Source of the DNA: Chitinophaga deserti
Lineage (GTDB): Bacteria > Bacteroidota > Bacteroidia > Chitinophagales > Chitinophagaceae
Assembly: GCF_003149455.1 (NCBI RefSeq)
Contig: NZ_QFFK01000007.1
Location: 62,001 to 126,000, forward strand
DNA length: 64,000 nt
Reading direction: 5' to 3'
Position 1 is the first letter of the stretch. Each line of letters opens with the position of its first letter. A model generated the notes under the pieces. The model searched no databases and was not told where the DNA came from. It was given only the letters and a program-made list of their open reading frames with translations. Shown one piece after another: positions 1-8,180 of this stretch. The position numbers and the translations under genes are program-made.

Positions 1-1968
1 TCTCCAGCCTGCGGATATGGAGGGGAAGAAACCAAAGCGGTTGCCTTTCGGGAAGCGGGAGGTACCATCGTAACGGCCATTCGCTTCAAACAGGTATTTG
101 CCTTTATAATCGTAGTTGGCGCGGGCGAAGTAACCCAGCAGCGCCCATTCGGTTTGTCCACCGCTGATAGTATAGTAGCCGGAACCCAGGCCAATGTCAT
201 TCAGGTTCTGCGACAGCAGATCGCCACGCTCGGAAGTGATGCTTTTAAACTGTTTCAGCTCCTGGTTATATCCTGCCATGAATTTCACGTTATGCTTGCC
301 GTAGCTTTTCTGGAATTCTCCATAAGCGTTGGCAACGTGGTAAAAATCCTGGTTGGTGTTTTCACGGAGGAAGTCGGGCCGGGGCACCTTGCTGATCACA
401 CCGGGGTAAATGGAGTAGGGAGACGATGTCTGGCGGAAGCTGGTTGTGGTTGCAGCATCGTTATCCCTGGCGGGGTTCAGCGTAAAGGTGTAGTTGGCGT
501 ACAGATTGATGTTTTGGTTCACCTTAATGGTAGCGCCCCAGGAAGACATCAGTTCATTCCAGCGTTGTACGCCTTTGTTTTTACCATACAGCAGGTCGGA
601 GAAAAGACCGTCGCCGATCTGGTAGTTGTTCAGTGCCGTGATGTAGGTGGCGGTGCCATCAGGGTTCTTCGGTACGTAAGAGGGGAGGGCATGCACAGTG
701 GAGTTCACGAAGTTCGTGTTAGGGTCCCATCCCGGATACGTGTATTTGGCAGTCATAAACTGCGTATTGTTGGAGAAGGTCAGCCATTTGTTGGCGCGCA
801 CGGTCAGTTTGGTACGTACGTTGAACGAATTGTATTTGTCGCGGTTGAAACGCATCATCCCTGCTTTGCTGTACATACGGCCGGAAACGAGGAAGTCAAC
901 TTTTTCGGTACCGCCAGACAGGCTCAGGCTATGCTCCATACCATCCTGCGCAGGCAGGAAGAATTCCTTCCACCAGTCTGTATGCCCGTAATAAACGTAT
1001 TGGTCTTTCCCGTTGCGGTTGTCGATCACCACGGTGGGCAGCGACTTATCAGTCTGGCGTTTCTTCAGTTCTTCCATGTCTGCAGGCGTATAACGGGTAT
1101 ACGTGTTACCGGTGGAAACGAGGAAGGCTTCATCGTTCAGCATAGCCGAGGTGTAACCATCTGTGATGAAGTCGGTGCTTACGGTGGAGTAGGATTTAGA
1201 GAAGTTGTTGCCGTAGTTAACGGTGAGTTTGCCGTTTTTGGCAGTCTTGGTGGTCACCAGTATTACGCCGAAGGCGGCGCGGGCGCCATAGATAGCGGAA
1301 GCGGCGGCGTCTTTGAGAACGGTCACTGTTTCGATATCACGAGGGTTCACGTTGTTCATGGAACCGGGTACGCCATCGATCAGTACAAGCGGCGAGGCAC
1401 CGGAGCTGAGCGGGTTATTACCACGGATATTGAACCGGCCGTTGGAGCCGGGGCGGCCATCACCAAAAGTAATGTTCAGCCCGGGAACAGCGCCCTGCAG
1501 GGCCTGGGTCACGTTTGCTACCGGACGGTTTTCCAGCGCTTCAGACCCCACCTGGCTGATAGCGCCTGTCAGGTTCACTTTCTTTTGGGTACCATAACCT
1601 ACCACTACCAGTTCATTCAGTTTTCTGTCTGAATCGGTCAGTGTAATGGCCGGGATCTTGTTGTCTCCTTCACTCAGCGTTTTTTCAGAGAGGATTTGCG
1701 GCTCAAAGCCGATCATGGTGAAGGTGATAGTGAGAGGGGTGCCGGCGGGCAGCCCTGCGAGGTGGAATTTGCCGTATACGTCGGTAGCGGTGCCTTTCCG
1801 CTTTCCGTCAGGCGTTTTCACTTCCACGGAAACACCGGGAAGCGGTTCATTCTTCTGGCTGGAAACTGCTCCCGTAATGGATGCTCCGCCTTGCTGTGCC
1901 TGTGCGGCAAAAGGCAGGAGGAAAGAGAGTAGCAGTCCCGCGCAGAGGGTGTTTAGCATTTTGCGCAT
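1..1968 (-). CDS. SusC/RagA-type TonB-linked outer membrane receptor (5' part; gene runs off the left edge)
   Basis: Outer-membrane TonB-dependent importer of the SusC/RagA family, normally paired with a SusD lipoprotein to take up glycans or other large nutrients. The gene reads leftwards from ATG 1968 (MRKML) and is open for 656 codons to base 1. Visible parts are a signal peptide ending near AAQAQ (about residue 22), a carboxypeptidase-regulatory-like beta-sandwich (about 25-110), the plug linker ELVVVGYGTQKK, and a plug domain with LIDGVPGS and the ALQGAVPGL region (about 125-230), followed by barrel strands. The family is usually about 1000 residues, so roughly a third is missing. A second in-frame ATG lies at 1959. 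Any SusD partner would lie beyond the window. The substrate cannot be told from sequence. Confidence 0.93.
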   Translation of the reverse strand, partial: MRKMLNTLCAGLLLSFLLPFAAQAQQGGASITGAVSSQKNEPLPGVSVEVKTPDGKRKGTATDVYGKFHLAGLPAGTPLTITFTMIGFEPQILSEKTLSEGDNKIPAITLTDSDRKLNELVVVGYGTQKKVNLTGAISQVGSEALENRPVANVTQALQGAVPGLNITFGDGRPGSNGRFNIRGNNPLSSGASPLVLIDGVPGSMNNVNPRDIETVTVLKDAAASAIYGARAAFGVILVTTKTAKNGKLTVNYGNNFSKSYSTVSTDFITDGYTSAMLNDEAFLVSTGNTYTRYTPADMEELKKRQTDKSLPTVVIDNRNGKDQYVYYGHTDWWKEFFLPAQDGMEHSLSLSGGTEKVDFLVSGRMYSKAGMMRFNRDKYNSFNVRTKLTVRANKWLTFSNNTQFMTAKYTYPGWDPNTNFVNSTVHALPSYVPKNPDGTATYITALNNYQIGDGLFSDLLYGKNKGVQRWNELMSSWGATIKVNQNINLYANYTFTLNPARDNDAATTTSFRQTSSPYSIYPGVISKVPRPDFLRENTNQDFYHVANAYGEFQKSYGKHNVKFMAGYNQELKQFKSITSERGDLLSQNLNDIGLGSGYYTISGGQTEWALLGYFARANYDYKGKYLFEANGRYDGTSRFPKGNRFGFFPSISAGWR

Positions 1969-2377
1969 GATACAGTTTGTTTTATGGTTTGACAGTGTGT
2001 AAAGAGCATAGCATGCCCTGCAGGCGCGGAAAGCCGCCCTGCGGGTAGAATAGTGCGTCGCAATAAATCACGGATTGCGGACGCAAGATTGCACTAAAAC
2101 AATCGGTTGCCTAAATTATCAGGTTAAGGAACCATTAAAGAATTGTTAACCAAGTGAAATGGTGGTGACATGAACGTAGACTTTGGTTTTAATATGGTTA
2201 TCAGTAATATACGTGGACACTGTTTGCAAAAACTTTCAGATAGTGGCTGCTAACTCCCAATATACAAGGAATAAATTATAAAGTGAAGACGGAAAGAAAG
2301 GAGTTTGCAGGAAAATGTAAGGAAAGTGAAAGTTTCTCTCGTAGTTAAGGTTGTTTTGCTTCCGGGATAAATCAGAG

Positions 2378-2451
2378 ATAAGCCGCCCATAAGCCGCCTA
2401 TATCCCGCCCTTAAGCCGCCCATAAGCCGCCCCTATATAAGGGCGGCTTAT
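2378..2451. repeat. Five tandem 11-bp units ending in an inverted copy
   Basis: Units of the form ATAAGCCGCCC start at 2378, 2389, 2400, 2411 and 2422. The first and fifth are identical; the others differ at one to three positions. The last unit is followed by its exact reverse complement at 2441-2451, making a hairpin with an 11-bp stem and an 8-nt A+T-rich loop. The period of 11 is not a codon multiple, which suits non-coding DNA. Function unknown. Confidence 0.85.
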
Positions 2452-2569
2452 CTACGGGTTATCCCAGGCTTACGGAAGGTTTACCCCCGGCTTAACCTGT
2501 AAGCTGGTTTAACGTAAGGTAACTGCATGAAACCAGGTCCCCTGCCGGAAGTGGGGTATACGCAAAAAG

Positions 2570-2608
2570 AAGCCTGCCCGGCTGCATCAATTGCGGCCGG
2601 GCAGGCTT
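2570..2608 (-). terminator. Intrinsic terminator of the aspartate kinase gene
   Basis: A 13-bp perfect stem (2570-2582 with 2596-2608, AAGCCTGCCCGGC) and a 13-nt loop. On the minus strand it is followed by a T-rich run (TTCTTTTTG). It lies 25 bases beyond the stop codon at 2634. Confidence 0.85.
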
Positions 2609-2633
2609 TGTATGAATTTCGTGAATAGAAGGC

Positions 2634-3899
2634 TTATTTGATCACCATCTGCACCGTACTGGAAGAGCGTTGCTCCAGCAATATTTTCCGGCCTTTGGTA
2701 AGCTCTTCGATGAGGCCGTTCTGGTAATGGCGCACCGTAAGCAGCTCCAGCCCCTCGTTGTAATTGATCCGGTAACCGTTGTGCAGCGCCTTGATCAGCA
2801 GCTCGATCTTCTCCGGGTTATGGTCGATAGAGCAGGAGAAGGAAATAGCGGCGTTCTGCGTCAGGTTGATCTTGATCTTCTTGTCGTGGAAGATCTCATA
2901 GATCTCGCTGATCTTATCTTCGGTGATGAAGGAGAAATCGCGGGAGGTGATGGAAATGAGTACCTGGTTCTTCTTCAGCACGATGATTGGCGGCAGTTTG
3001 CGGCCGTCCACATCCTGGCGGATAACAGTGCCGGGAAGGTTCATGTCGAGGAAGCACTTCACATACAAGGGTATCTGCTTGTTTTGCAGCGGTTTAATCG
3101 TTTTAGGGTGTATCACCTGGGCTCCGTAATAGGCCATTTCAATCACTTCGCCATAATTGATCTCCGGAATGTCTACCGTATCGGGGAAAAGCTTGGGATC
3201 GGCGTTTTTAAGGCCGGTCACGTCTTTCCAGATGGTCTGGCTTTCTGCATTGAGGAGGTTGGCGAATACGGCGGCGGAGAAGTCGCTGCCCTCGCGGCCC
3301 AGCGTCACGCTCTCGTTCTGGTCTGTACTGCCGATGAAGCCCTGTGCGATCACGATATTGGTGGTATTGAAGAGGGGAAGCACTTTCTGCTTTACCTGCA
3401 GCTCCGTTACTTCCCAGTCGATATTGGCATCGCGGAAGTTGTCGTCGGTCCGGAACACGTCGCGCACATCCACCCAGATATTCTGGATGCCGGTATGGTT
3501 AAAGTAGGCGCTCACAATGGCGGTGCTCAGCAGCTCGCCGAGGCCTACCAGCTGGTCGTAATAGTAGTCGTAGGTACGGTGCGGCTTCTCGCCCAGCGTC
3601 CATTCCGCTTCGGTGAAAAACTGCTGGAGCTGCACGAAGAGGGGGTGCTCTTTGGTGCCCAGGAGGGTTTCGGCGATATGGATATGTTGCTGTTCGATGT
3701 TAAAAAGCAGCTGGGCGGCTATTTCCCGCTTCCGCATAAAGTAATGCTGGGCCACCTTCTCCAGTTCGTTGGTTGTTTTACCCATGGCAGAGATCACCAC
3801 CAGCAGCTTGTCTGCCGAATGGGCCTGAATGATCCTGCCTACCTGCTGAATGCGCTCAATAGTTTCTAAACTTGCGCCGCCAAATTTGAAAACCTTCAT
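2634..3899 (-). CDS. lysC: Aspartate kinase (monofunctional)
   Basis: Phosphorylates L-aspartate, the first step towards lysine/diaminopimelate, threonine and methionine; cytoplasmic. The protein is 421 residues, usual for a monofunctional enzyme. It starts with the kinase signature KFGGAS (residues 5-10; the commonest form is KFGGTS). Further amino-acid-kinase motifs include SAMGKTTNEL and TLGREGSDFSAA. The carboxy-terminal part (about 305-421) looks like the paired ACT regulatory domains, suggesting feedback control by an end-product amino acid. The gene stands alone, divergent from fbp, with a terminator at 2570-2608. An inverted repeat with a T-run sits directly upstream of the ATG (3924-3950) and may regulate it. 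Confidence 0.93.
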   Translation of the reverse strand: MKVFKFGGASLETIERIQQVGRIIQAHSADKLLVVISAMGKTTNELEKVAQHYFMRKREIAAQLLFNIEQQHIHIAETLLGTKEHPLFVQLQQFFTEAEWTLGEKPHRTYDYYYDQLVGLGELLSTAIVSAYFNHTGIQNIWVDVRDVFRTDDNFRDANIDWEVTELQVKQKVLPLFNTTNIVIAQGFIGSTDQNESVTLGREGSDFSAAVFANLLNAESQTIWKDVTGLKNADPKLFPDTVDIPEINYGEVIEMAYYGAQVIHPKTIKPLQNKQIPLYVKCFLDMNLPGTVIRQDVDGRKLPPIIVLKKNQVLISITSRDFSFITEDKISEIYEIFHDKKIKINLTQNAAISFSCSIDHNPEKIELLIKALHNGYRINYNEGLELLTVRHYQNGLIEELTKGRKILLEQRSSSTVQMVIK

Positions 3900-3920
3900 A
3901 CTTTGATCCCTCTTCTTTAT

Positions 3921-3950
3921 AAAAAAGTTGCCGCAAAGTACGGCAACTTT
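3921..3950 (-). promoter_or_regulatory. Inverted repeat with T-run in the aspartate kinase leader (candidate attenuator or operator)
   Basis: Perfect 10-bp arms AAAGTTGCCG (3924-3933) and CGGCAACTTT (3941-3950) flank a 7-nt spacer. Read on the minus strand the second arm runs into six T residues, 21 bases before the start codon, so the shape is that of an intrinsic terminator. The spacer reads TACTTTG on the minus strand, which resembles a -7 promoter box. It could therefore be an attenuator or an operator over a promoter; the sequence does not decide. Confidence 0.55.
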
Positions 3951-4053
3951 AGATTTGTTTTAAAGTTAACGCCCCCAAAAATGACGGTTTTCTTAAAAAG
4001 GGGTGATTTCCCGTACCTTAGCCCCCACCAAAACCAATCAATCAAGCACGTTT

Positions 4054-5061
4054 ATGAAAGTCAACCATCATGTGATGACACTGGACGAGTTTACGATCCA
4101 GGAACTGAAAAACTACCCCGGCGCCACAGGACAGCTTTCCGGCCTCCTCCGTGACATCGGGCTTGCCGCCAAACGCGTGAATGTGGAAGTGAATAAAGCC
4201 GGTATCGCCGACATTCTGGGAGAAGTGGGTAAAACCAACGTGCAGGGCGAGTCTGTGAAAAAGCTCGATGAGTTTGCGAACGACCAGCTCATCAGTTCCC
4301 TTGCCAGCAGCATTTACTGTTGTGGCGTGGCTTCCGAAGAGAATGAAACCTTCATCGCCTTCGAAGATGAGTTTTCCATGAACTCGAAGTACGTGGTATT
4401 GATGGACCCGCTGGACGGCTCCGGGAATATCGACGTGAATGTATCCATCGGCACCATCTTTTCCGTGTACCGCCGCCTGACGCCCAACGGCACGCCCTGT
4501 ACGATGGACGATTTCCTGCAGCCCGGTTCCCAGCAGATTGCCGCGGGGTATATCATTTACGGCTCCTCCACCATGCTGGTGTACGCCACCCGCCGCACCG
4601 TGCAGGGCTTTACGCTGGACCCTTCCATCGGCGAGTTCTGTCTTTCCCACCCCAATCTCAAAGTGCCCGACGAGAGCGATATCTTTTCCGTGAACATGGG
4701 GTATTACCACCTGTATGAAGAAAAGGTGCGTAACGCAGTAGATCTTTTCATGGCGCAATCCGCTTCGGATAAGATCTACCGCCACCGCTTCGTGGGATGT
4801 ATGGTATCGGAAATCCACCGCACCCTCATTCAGGGCGGCATCTTCATGTACCCGGCTTTCGGGAAATATACCAATGGCAGGCTGCGCCTGTGCTATGAGT
4901 GCAATCCCATGTCTTTCATCATGGAAAAGGCCGGGGGCATGTCTTTATCCGCCGGCGGGCAGCGCCTGCTGGATGTGAAACCGAAGGAGCTGCATGAGCG
5001 TATTCCCATCTTTATCGGCTCCGGCAGCATGGTGAAAATGGTGCAGGAAGCCCTTCAGTAA
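4054..5061 (+). CDS. fbp: Fructose-1,6-bisphosphatase, class I
   Basis: Hydrolyses fructose 1,6-bisphosphate to fructose 6-phosphate in gluconeogenesis. ATG 4054 (MKVNHHVMTL) gives 335 residues, the usual class I length; the frame stays open further upstream but without family-like sequence. The metal and phosphate site LMDPLDGSGNIDVN lies near residues 112-125, with EDEF (about 103-106) just before it. Later motifs typical of the class are RHRFVGCMV and GGIFMYPA. A possible -7 box TACCTTAG sits about 35 bases before the start. The next gene begins 56 bases downstream, so co-transcription is possible. Confidence 0.95.
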   Translation: MKVNHHVMTLDEFTIQELKNYPGATGQLSGLLRDIGLAAKRVNVEVNKAGIADILGEVGKTNVQGESVKKLDEFANDQLISSLASSIYCCGVASEENETFIAFEDEFSMNSKYVVLMDPLDGSGNIDVNVSIGTIFSVYRRLTPNGTPCTMDDFLQPGSQQIAAGYIIYGSSTMLVYATRRTVQGFTLDPSIGEFCLSHPNLKVPDESDIFSVNMGYYHLYEEKVRNAVDLFMAQSASDKIYRHRFVGCMVSEIHRTLIQGGIFMYPAFGKYTNGRLRLCYECNPMSFIMEKAGGMSLSAGGQRLLDVKPKELHERIPIFIGSGSMVKMVQEALQ

Positions 5062-5117
5062 GAATTGGCGCGAAATTGGATAAGGCAATACAACAGCTAA
5101 AAATCCGTTTTAAAAAC

Positions 5118-5645
5118 ATGTTTAACCAACGTTATTGCAAGATCCTCTTCCTCGCCGCCATGGTAGTGTCGGCTTCACAGGCCTCTGCCTGCAGCAAATC
5201 CGTATCCGGCAACGGTACTTCGGCATCGAAGGCTGTCCGTGAAGACGGGAATGTGGAGGAAGATATCCTATTCTTCGTCAACAAGTTCCGCCGCACCAAA
5301 GGCCTCAAGCCGCTGCAGATGAGCGGGGTGCTCAGCAAGGAAGCACGCAGCCATAGCAAAGCCATGGCCAGTGGCAAAACCGGTTTCGGGCACGATGGCT
5401 TCGAATCCCGTATCGATGATATCTCCAAAGAGATAGGGACGGTACGCGCAGCCGCTGAGAACGTAGCCTATGGCAACCTCAGCGCAGAAGCTGTGGTAGA
5501 CGGGTGGATCAAATCCCCCGGCCACCGTAAGAACATGCTGGGCGACTTCAACCTCATCGGCGTAGGCACCGCCAGGGGCAAAGGAAACATCGTTTTCTTC
5601 ACCCAGATATTTGTGAATAAACCCGCCGCACAGGCGAAAAAATAA
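5118..5645 (+). CDS. CAP-domain (SCP/PR1-like) lipoprotein
   Basis: Exported CAP-superfamily protein of unknown substrate, 175 residues from ATG 5118. The frame also opens at a TTG at 5076, but the ATG directly precedes the signal peptide. The signal ends in ASAC with a lipidation cysteine near residue 25, followed by CSKS, so it is probably membrane-anchored in the periplasm. The CAP core shows the first helix (VNKFRRTKGLKPL), conserved histidines in HSKAMA and GFGHDGF, AAENVAYG, and the signature GHRKNML. Terminator follows at 5669. Its link to fbp is positional only. Confidence 0.85.
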   Translation: MFNQRYCKILFLAAMVVSASQASACSKSVSGNGTSASKAVREDGNVEEDILFFVNKFRRTKGLKPLQMSGVLSKEARSHSKAMASGKTGFGHDGFESRIDDISKEIGTVRAAAENVAYGNLSAEAVVDGWIKSPGHRKNMLGDFNLIGVGTARGKGNIVFFTQIFVNKPAAQAKK

Positions 5646-5668
5646 CTACTTACACCTGTTATTTGTAT

Positions 5669-5710
5669 CAGCGGTTTCCCGGGGCAGGGGAGCCGCTGTA
5701 CTTTTTTATA
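5669..5710 (+). terminator. Intrinsic terminator after the CAP-domain gene
   Basis: Outer stem CAGCGG (5669-5674) with CCGCTG (5693-5698), an inner C/G-rich stem, then a T-run. It lies 23 bases after the stop codon. Confidence 0.75.
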
Positions 5711-5732
5711 CCCTGCCGACCATTTTTTGCCG

Positions 5733-5739
5733 TAATTTG
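5733..5739 (+). promoter_or_regulatory. Candidate -7 box (TAATTTG) of the ABC ATPase gene
   Basis: TAATTTG lies 5 bases before the ATG at 5745, so the transcript would be nearly leaderless. It has one spacer base fewer than the TAnnTTTG consensus. The same 7-mer lies 9 bases before the MFS gene at 12081. Confidence 0.35.
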
Positions 5740-5744
5740 GCGCC

Positions 5745-6509
5745 ATGGAAAAACGCAGGATCATTGAGGTGAGCGACCTGGTGAAGCATTACGGAGACTT
5801 TGCCGCAGTGAAAGGGATCAGCTTTGATGTATACGAAGGCGAAGTATTCGGCCTCCTTGGCCCTAACGGGGCAGGTAAATCCACCACGCTCGAGATCATA
5901 GAAACGCTCCGGGAAAAGACTTCCGGCCGCGTAATCGTGGATGGTATTGATCTCGATAAAGACCCGGAAGCCATCAAACAGGTGATTGGCGTGCAGCTGC
6001 AAACTTCAGGATATTACCCGAACCTCACCCTCACGGAGCTGATAGAGCTCTTCGGCGGTTTATACAACCAGCCGGTAGACCCTATGGCCCTGCTACGGGA
6101 GTTTAACCTCGAAGACAAGGCGAAGGCCAAATACAAAGCATTATCCGGCGGGCAGAAGCAGCGCTTCTCCATCGCCACCACACTCATTAATAAGCCGCGT
6201 ATCATTTTCCTGGACGAGCCCACCACCGGTCTCGACCCACAGGCGCGGCGCAATCTGTGGACGCTCATCCAGCAGGTAAGAGCCAGCGGTACCACCGTGG
6301 TGATCACCACCCATTACATGGATGAAGCGGAGTTTCTGTGCGACCGCTGTGCAATTGTAGACAGTGGCCGTATCATCGCCATCGATTCTCCTGACGCGCT
6401 GATCGATCAGCTCGTGGAAGGAGGGTTTGAAAGGAAGAAAGAAGTGAAAAAGGCCAGTCTGGAAGACGTGTTCATCCACCTGACCGGGAAGGATTTGCGG
6501 GAAGACTGA
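5745..6509 (+). CDS. ABC transporter ATP-binding protein
   Basis: Cytoplasmic ATPase subunit of an ABC-2-type or multidrug exporter, 254 residues. Walker A GPNGAGKST (39-47), signature LSGGQ (133-137), Walker B IIFLDEP (about 153-159) and the switch histidine in TTHYMDEAE are all present. The carboxy-terminal tail with SLEDVFIHLTG is typical of drug-efflux and ABC-2 ATPases. No permease gene lies beside it; the next genes encode a DinB-like and a Nudix protein. The membrane partner is therefore encoded elsewhere, or the substrate pathway is split. Transported compound unknown. Confidence 0.93.
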   Translation: MEKRRIIEVSDLVKHYGDFAAVKGISFDVYEGEVFGLLGPNGAGKSTTLEIIETLREKTSGRVIVDGIDLDKDPEAIKQVIGVQLQTSGYYPNLTLTELIELFGGLYNQPVDPMALLREFNLEDKAKAKYKALSGGQKQRFSIATTLINKPRIIFLDEPTTGLDPQARRNLWTLIQQVRASGTTVVITTHYMDEAEFLCDRCAIVDSGRIIAIDSPDALIDQLVEGGFERKKEVKKASLEDVFIHLTGKDLRED

Positions 6510-6537
6510 TTCATTCGCCCCTAAGCATATCACTTTT

Positions 6538-7068
6538 ATGGAAGATTTACGCTATCCCATCGGCCAGTTTCATGCGCCCGCCGTTATCAACGCTGATATC
6601 CGCAAGCGCTTTATCAACGACATCCGCCATCTGCCATCGCTCATAGAGCTGGCCGTGCAAACGCTCGACGAGCATCAGCTGCAAACACCTTACCGCCCCG
6701 GCGGGTGGACGGTAGCGCAGGTAGTCCATCATCTGGCTGATTCGCACATGAATGGCTTCACCAGGATGAAGCTGGCTCTCACGGAAGATAATCCTACCAT
6801 CAAACCTTACGACGAAGCTGCCTGGGCAGAACTGCCCGACGTACAATATACACCCATCAACATATCCGTAACCCTCCTGCATGCACTCCATGCCCGCTGG
6901 GTAGCAGTACTGGAGCATATGGAAGCCAGGCACTGGGACCGGACGTTCTTCCACCCCGGTAACAACACTTCCAATACGCTCGCCAAACACCTGGCCAATT
7001 ATTCCTGGCACGGGCTGCACCATCTGGCACATATCGAGAAGCTGAAAGAGAGAGAAGGCTGGAAGTAA
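6538..7068 (+). CDS. DinB/YfiT-like metal-dependent protein (putative bacillithiol transferase)
   Basis: A 176-residue four-helix protein of the DinB_2/YfiT group, whose members include bacillithiol S-transferases. The likely metal triad comes from VVHHLADSH (His 64/65/70) and from WHGLHHLAHI (His 158-165), the spacing expected of YfiT. YRPGGWTVAQVVHHLADS is the family opening motif. It ends 3 bases before the Nudix gene, so the two are probably co-transcribed. A bacillithiol role is supported by bshB1 about 14 kb away, which implies the cell makes that thiol; this is inference. Confidence 0.85.
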   Translation: MEDLRYPIGQFHAPAVINADIRKRFINDIRHLPSLIELAVQTLDEHQLQTPYRPGGWTVAQVVHHLADSHMNGFTRMKLALTEDNPTIKPYDEAAWAELPDVQYTPINISVTLLHALHARWVAVLEHMEARHWDRTFFHPGNNTSNTLAKHLANYSWHGLHHLAHIEKLKEREGWK

Positions 7069-7071
7069 AAC

Positions 7072-7632
7072 ATGAAACTATTGAACTGGAAACTACTGCG
7101 ATCAGAATACCTGTTCCGCGAGCCATGGCTCACGGTTCGCAGGGATACTTGCGAAACGCCCTCCGGCGTACTGGTACCTGAATATTATGTGCTCGAATAC
7201 CCCGACTGGGTGAATGCCATGGCCGTCACCGAAGACGGGAAAGTACTGCTGGTACGCCAATACCGCCAGGCCGTTGGTAAGGTACTCCTCGAAATCCCCG
7301 GCGGCGTAATGGACCCTGAAGATGAAACCCCCGAATATGCCATGCGGCGCGAGCTGCTGGAAGAAACCGGGTATGAGTTCAGGGACATGCACTTCCTGGG
7401 AGCCGTATCTCCCAATCCATCCACCCACACCAATACCGTACATATGTACCTCGCCACCGGCGGAAAAAAGGTGCAGGAGCAGCAGCTCGATTTTAATGAA
7501 GAGATTGAAGTGGAAGCGGTAACGATCGCAGAAACGGAGGCGCTGCTGAAGAAGAATGAATTCCTGCAGAGCCTGCACAGCACCTGTTTGTTTTATGGAT
7601 TGATGAAGTGGAAGGAGCTGGGGGGAATCTGA
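7072..7632 (+). CDS. Nudix hydrolase
   Basis: Hydrolyses a nucleoside diphosphate linked to another group; ADP-ribose-type substrates are likely but unproven. The 186-residue protein has the Nudix box at about 78-101 (GGVMDPEDETPEYAMRRELL, then EETGY). The loop before the conserved glutamate carries one residue more than the common G-x5-E spacing. The preceding beta-strand with VRQYRQAVG and LEIPGG resembles ADP-ribose pyrophosphatases. Coupled to the DinB-like gene by a 3-base gap. The stop codon lies inside the terminator palindrome at 7622-7643. Confidence 0.9.
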   Translation: MKLLNWKLLRSEYLFREPWLTVRRDTCETPSGVLVPEYYVLEYPDWVNAMAVTEDGKVLLVRQYRQAVGKVLLEIPGGVMDPEDETPEYAMRRELLEETGYEFRDMHFLGAVSPNPSTHTNTVHMYLATGGKKVQEQQLDFNEEIEVEAVTIAETEALLKKNEFLQSLHSTCLFYGLMKWKELGGI

Positions 7633-7649
7633 TCAGATTCCCCTTTTTG
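7622..7649. terminator. Palindromic terminator overlapping the Nudix stop codon
   Basis: A perfect 22-base palindrome (7622-7643; half-site GGGGAATCTGA) followed by a T-run on the plus strand. It contains the Nudix stop codon (7630-7632) and lies between convergent genes. Its minus-strand action on the lipoprotein gene is less clear. Confidence 0.75.
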
Positions 7650-7655
7650 TTTGGT

Positions 7656-8090
7656 TTACTTCACTGGCTTATGCTCCACGTTCACCGTGGCGCCAGTGCC
7701 ATTTACAACACGGTATGTGAAAATTTCTTTCGTCAGTTTTACAACATCCACTACACGGGTATAATTGCGTGTGCGCGATACAAGAATGCGTTTGCTGTTG
7801 TCGGGCGTAATGAAATAGTATCCTTCATCTCCACGGGGTGTGCCATCGGTATTGAAGAATACATAATTGCCGTTAGGAAGATAGTCGGCCAGTCCTACAA
7901 AGCCCATGTTGGCGGCGGTTACATCTTTCCCGACTGAGTCTGTTACTACAGTTGTGATCCAGCGGGTGGAAGAGAGGATCTCGTTGCCATCGGGTTGCGG
8001 TTCAGGCGCGGGCGCGTCGTCTTTACTGCAGGATGCAAGTGCGATGGTGGCAAATGCGGCAAAGGTGAATGTTCTCAGTCTCGGATGCAT
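7656..8090 (-). CDS. DUF4822-like lipoprotein
   Basis: Small exported lipoprotein of 144 residues, function unknown. The signal peptide ends in LASC (lipidation cysteine near residue 21), followed by a proline-rich linker (DDAPAPEPQPDG). The folded part, with LSSTRWITT, GFVGLADY, RGDEGYYFIT, KRILVSRTRNY and EIFTYRV, matches what I recall of the DUF4822 family, often a single-domain lipoprotein. It is convergent with the Nudix gene and 90 bases downstream of folC on the same strand. A family search would settle the DUF assignment. Confidence 0.75.
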   Translation of the reverse strand: MHPRLRTFTFAAFATIALASCSKDDAPAPEPQPDGNEILSSTRWITTVVTDSVGKDVTAANMGFVGLADYLPNGNYVFFNTDGTPRGDEGYYFITPDNSKRILVSRTRNYTRVVDVVKLTKEIFTYRVVNGTGATVNVEHKPVK

Positions 8091-8180
8091 AGTGGTGTGA
8101 GTTTTAGTGATACACCAAAACTATCCGAAGCCTTTCAAAACGAAGGGTATCAGCAATGAGGAAACGGGTACTTTCTGAAA

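Larger units (their letters stand above)
1969..2633. other. 665-bp intergenic region between susC and the aspartate kinase gene
   Basis: No convincing gene is seen. It holds the upstream region of the minus-strand susC gene, the 11-bp tandem repeat block at 2378-2451 and the aspartate kinase terminator at 2570-2608. The susC-proximal part (about 2090-2300) is A+T rich. No clear TAnnTTTG box was found for susC. Confidence 0.7.

Noticed and set aside
154-1632. 492-codon open frame on the plus strand
   Set aside because: It is antisense to the clear susC gene; its translation has no family features and codes for valine/glycine/histidine-rich shadow sequence.
2378-2451. CRISPR array
   Set aside because: Units are contiguous 11-mers without spacers, and no cas gene is present.
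2670-3869. 399-codon plus-strand frame
   Set aside because: Antisense shadow of the aspartate kinase gene, which has all expected motifs.
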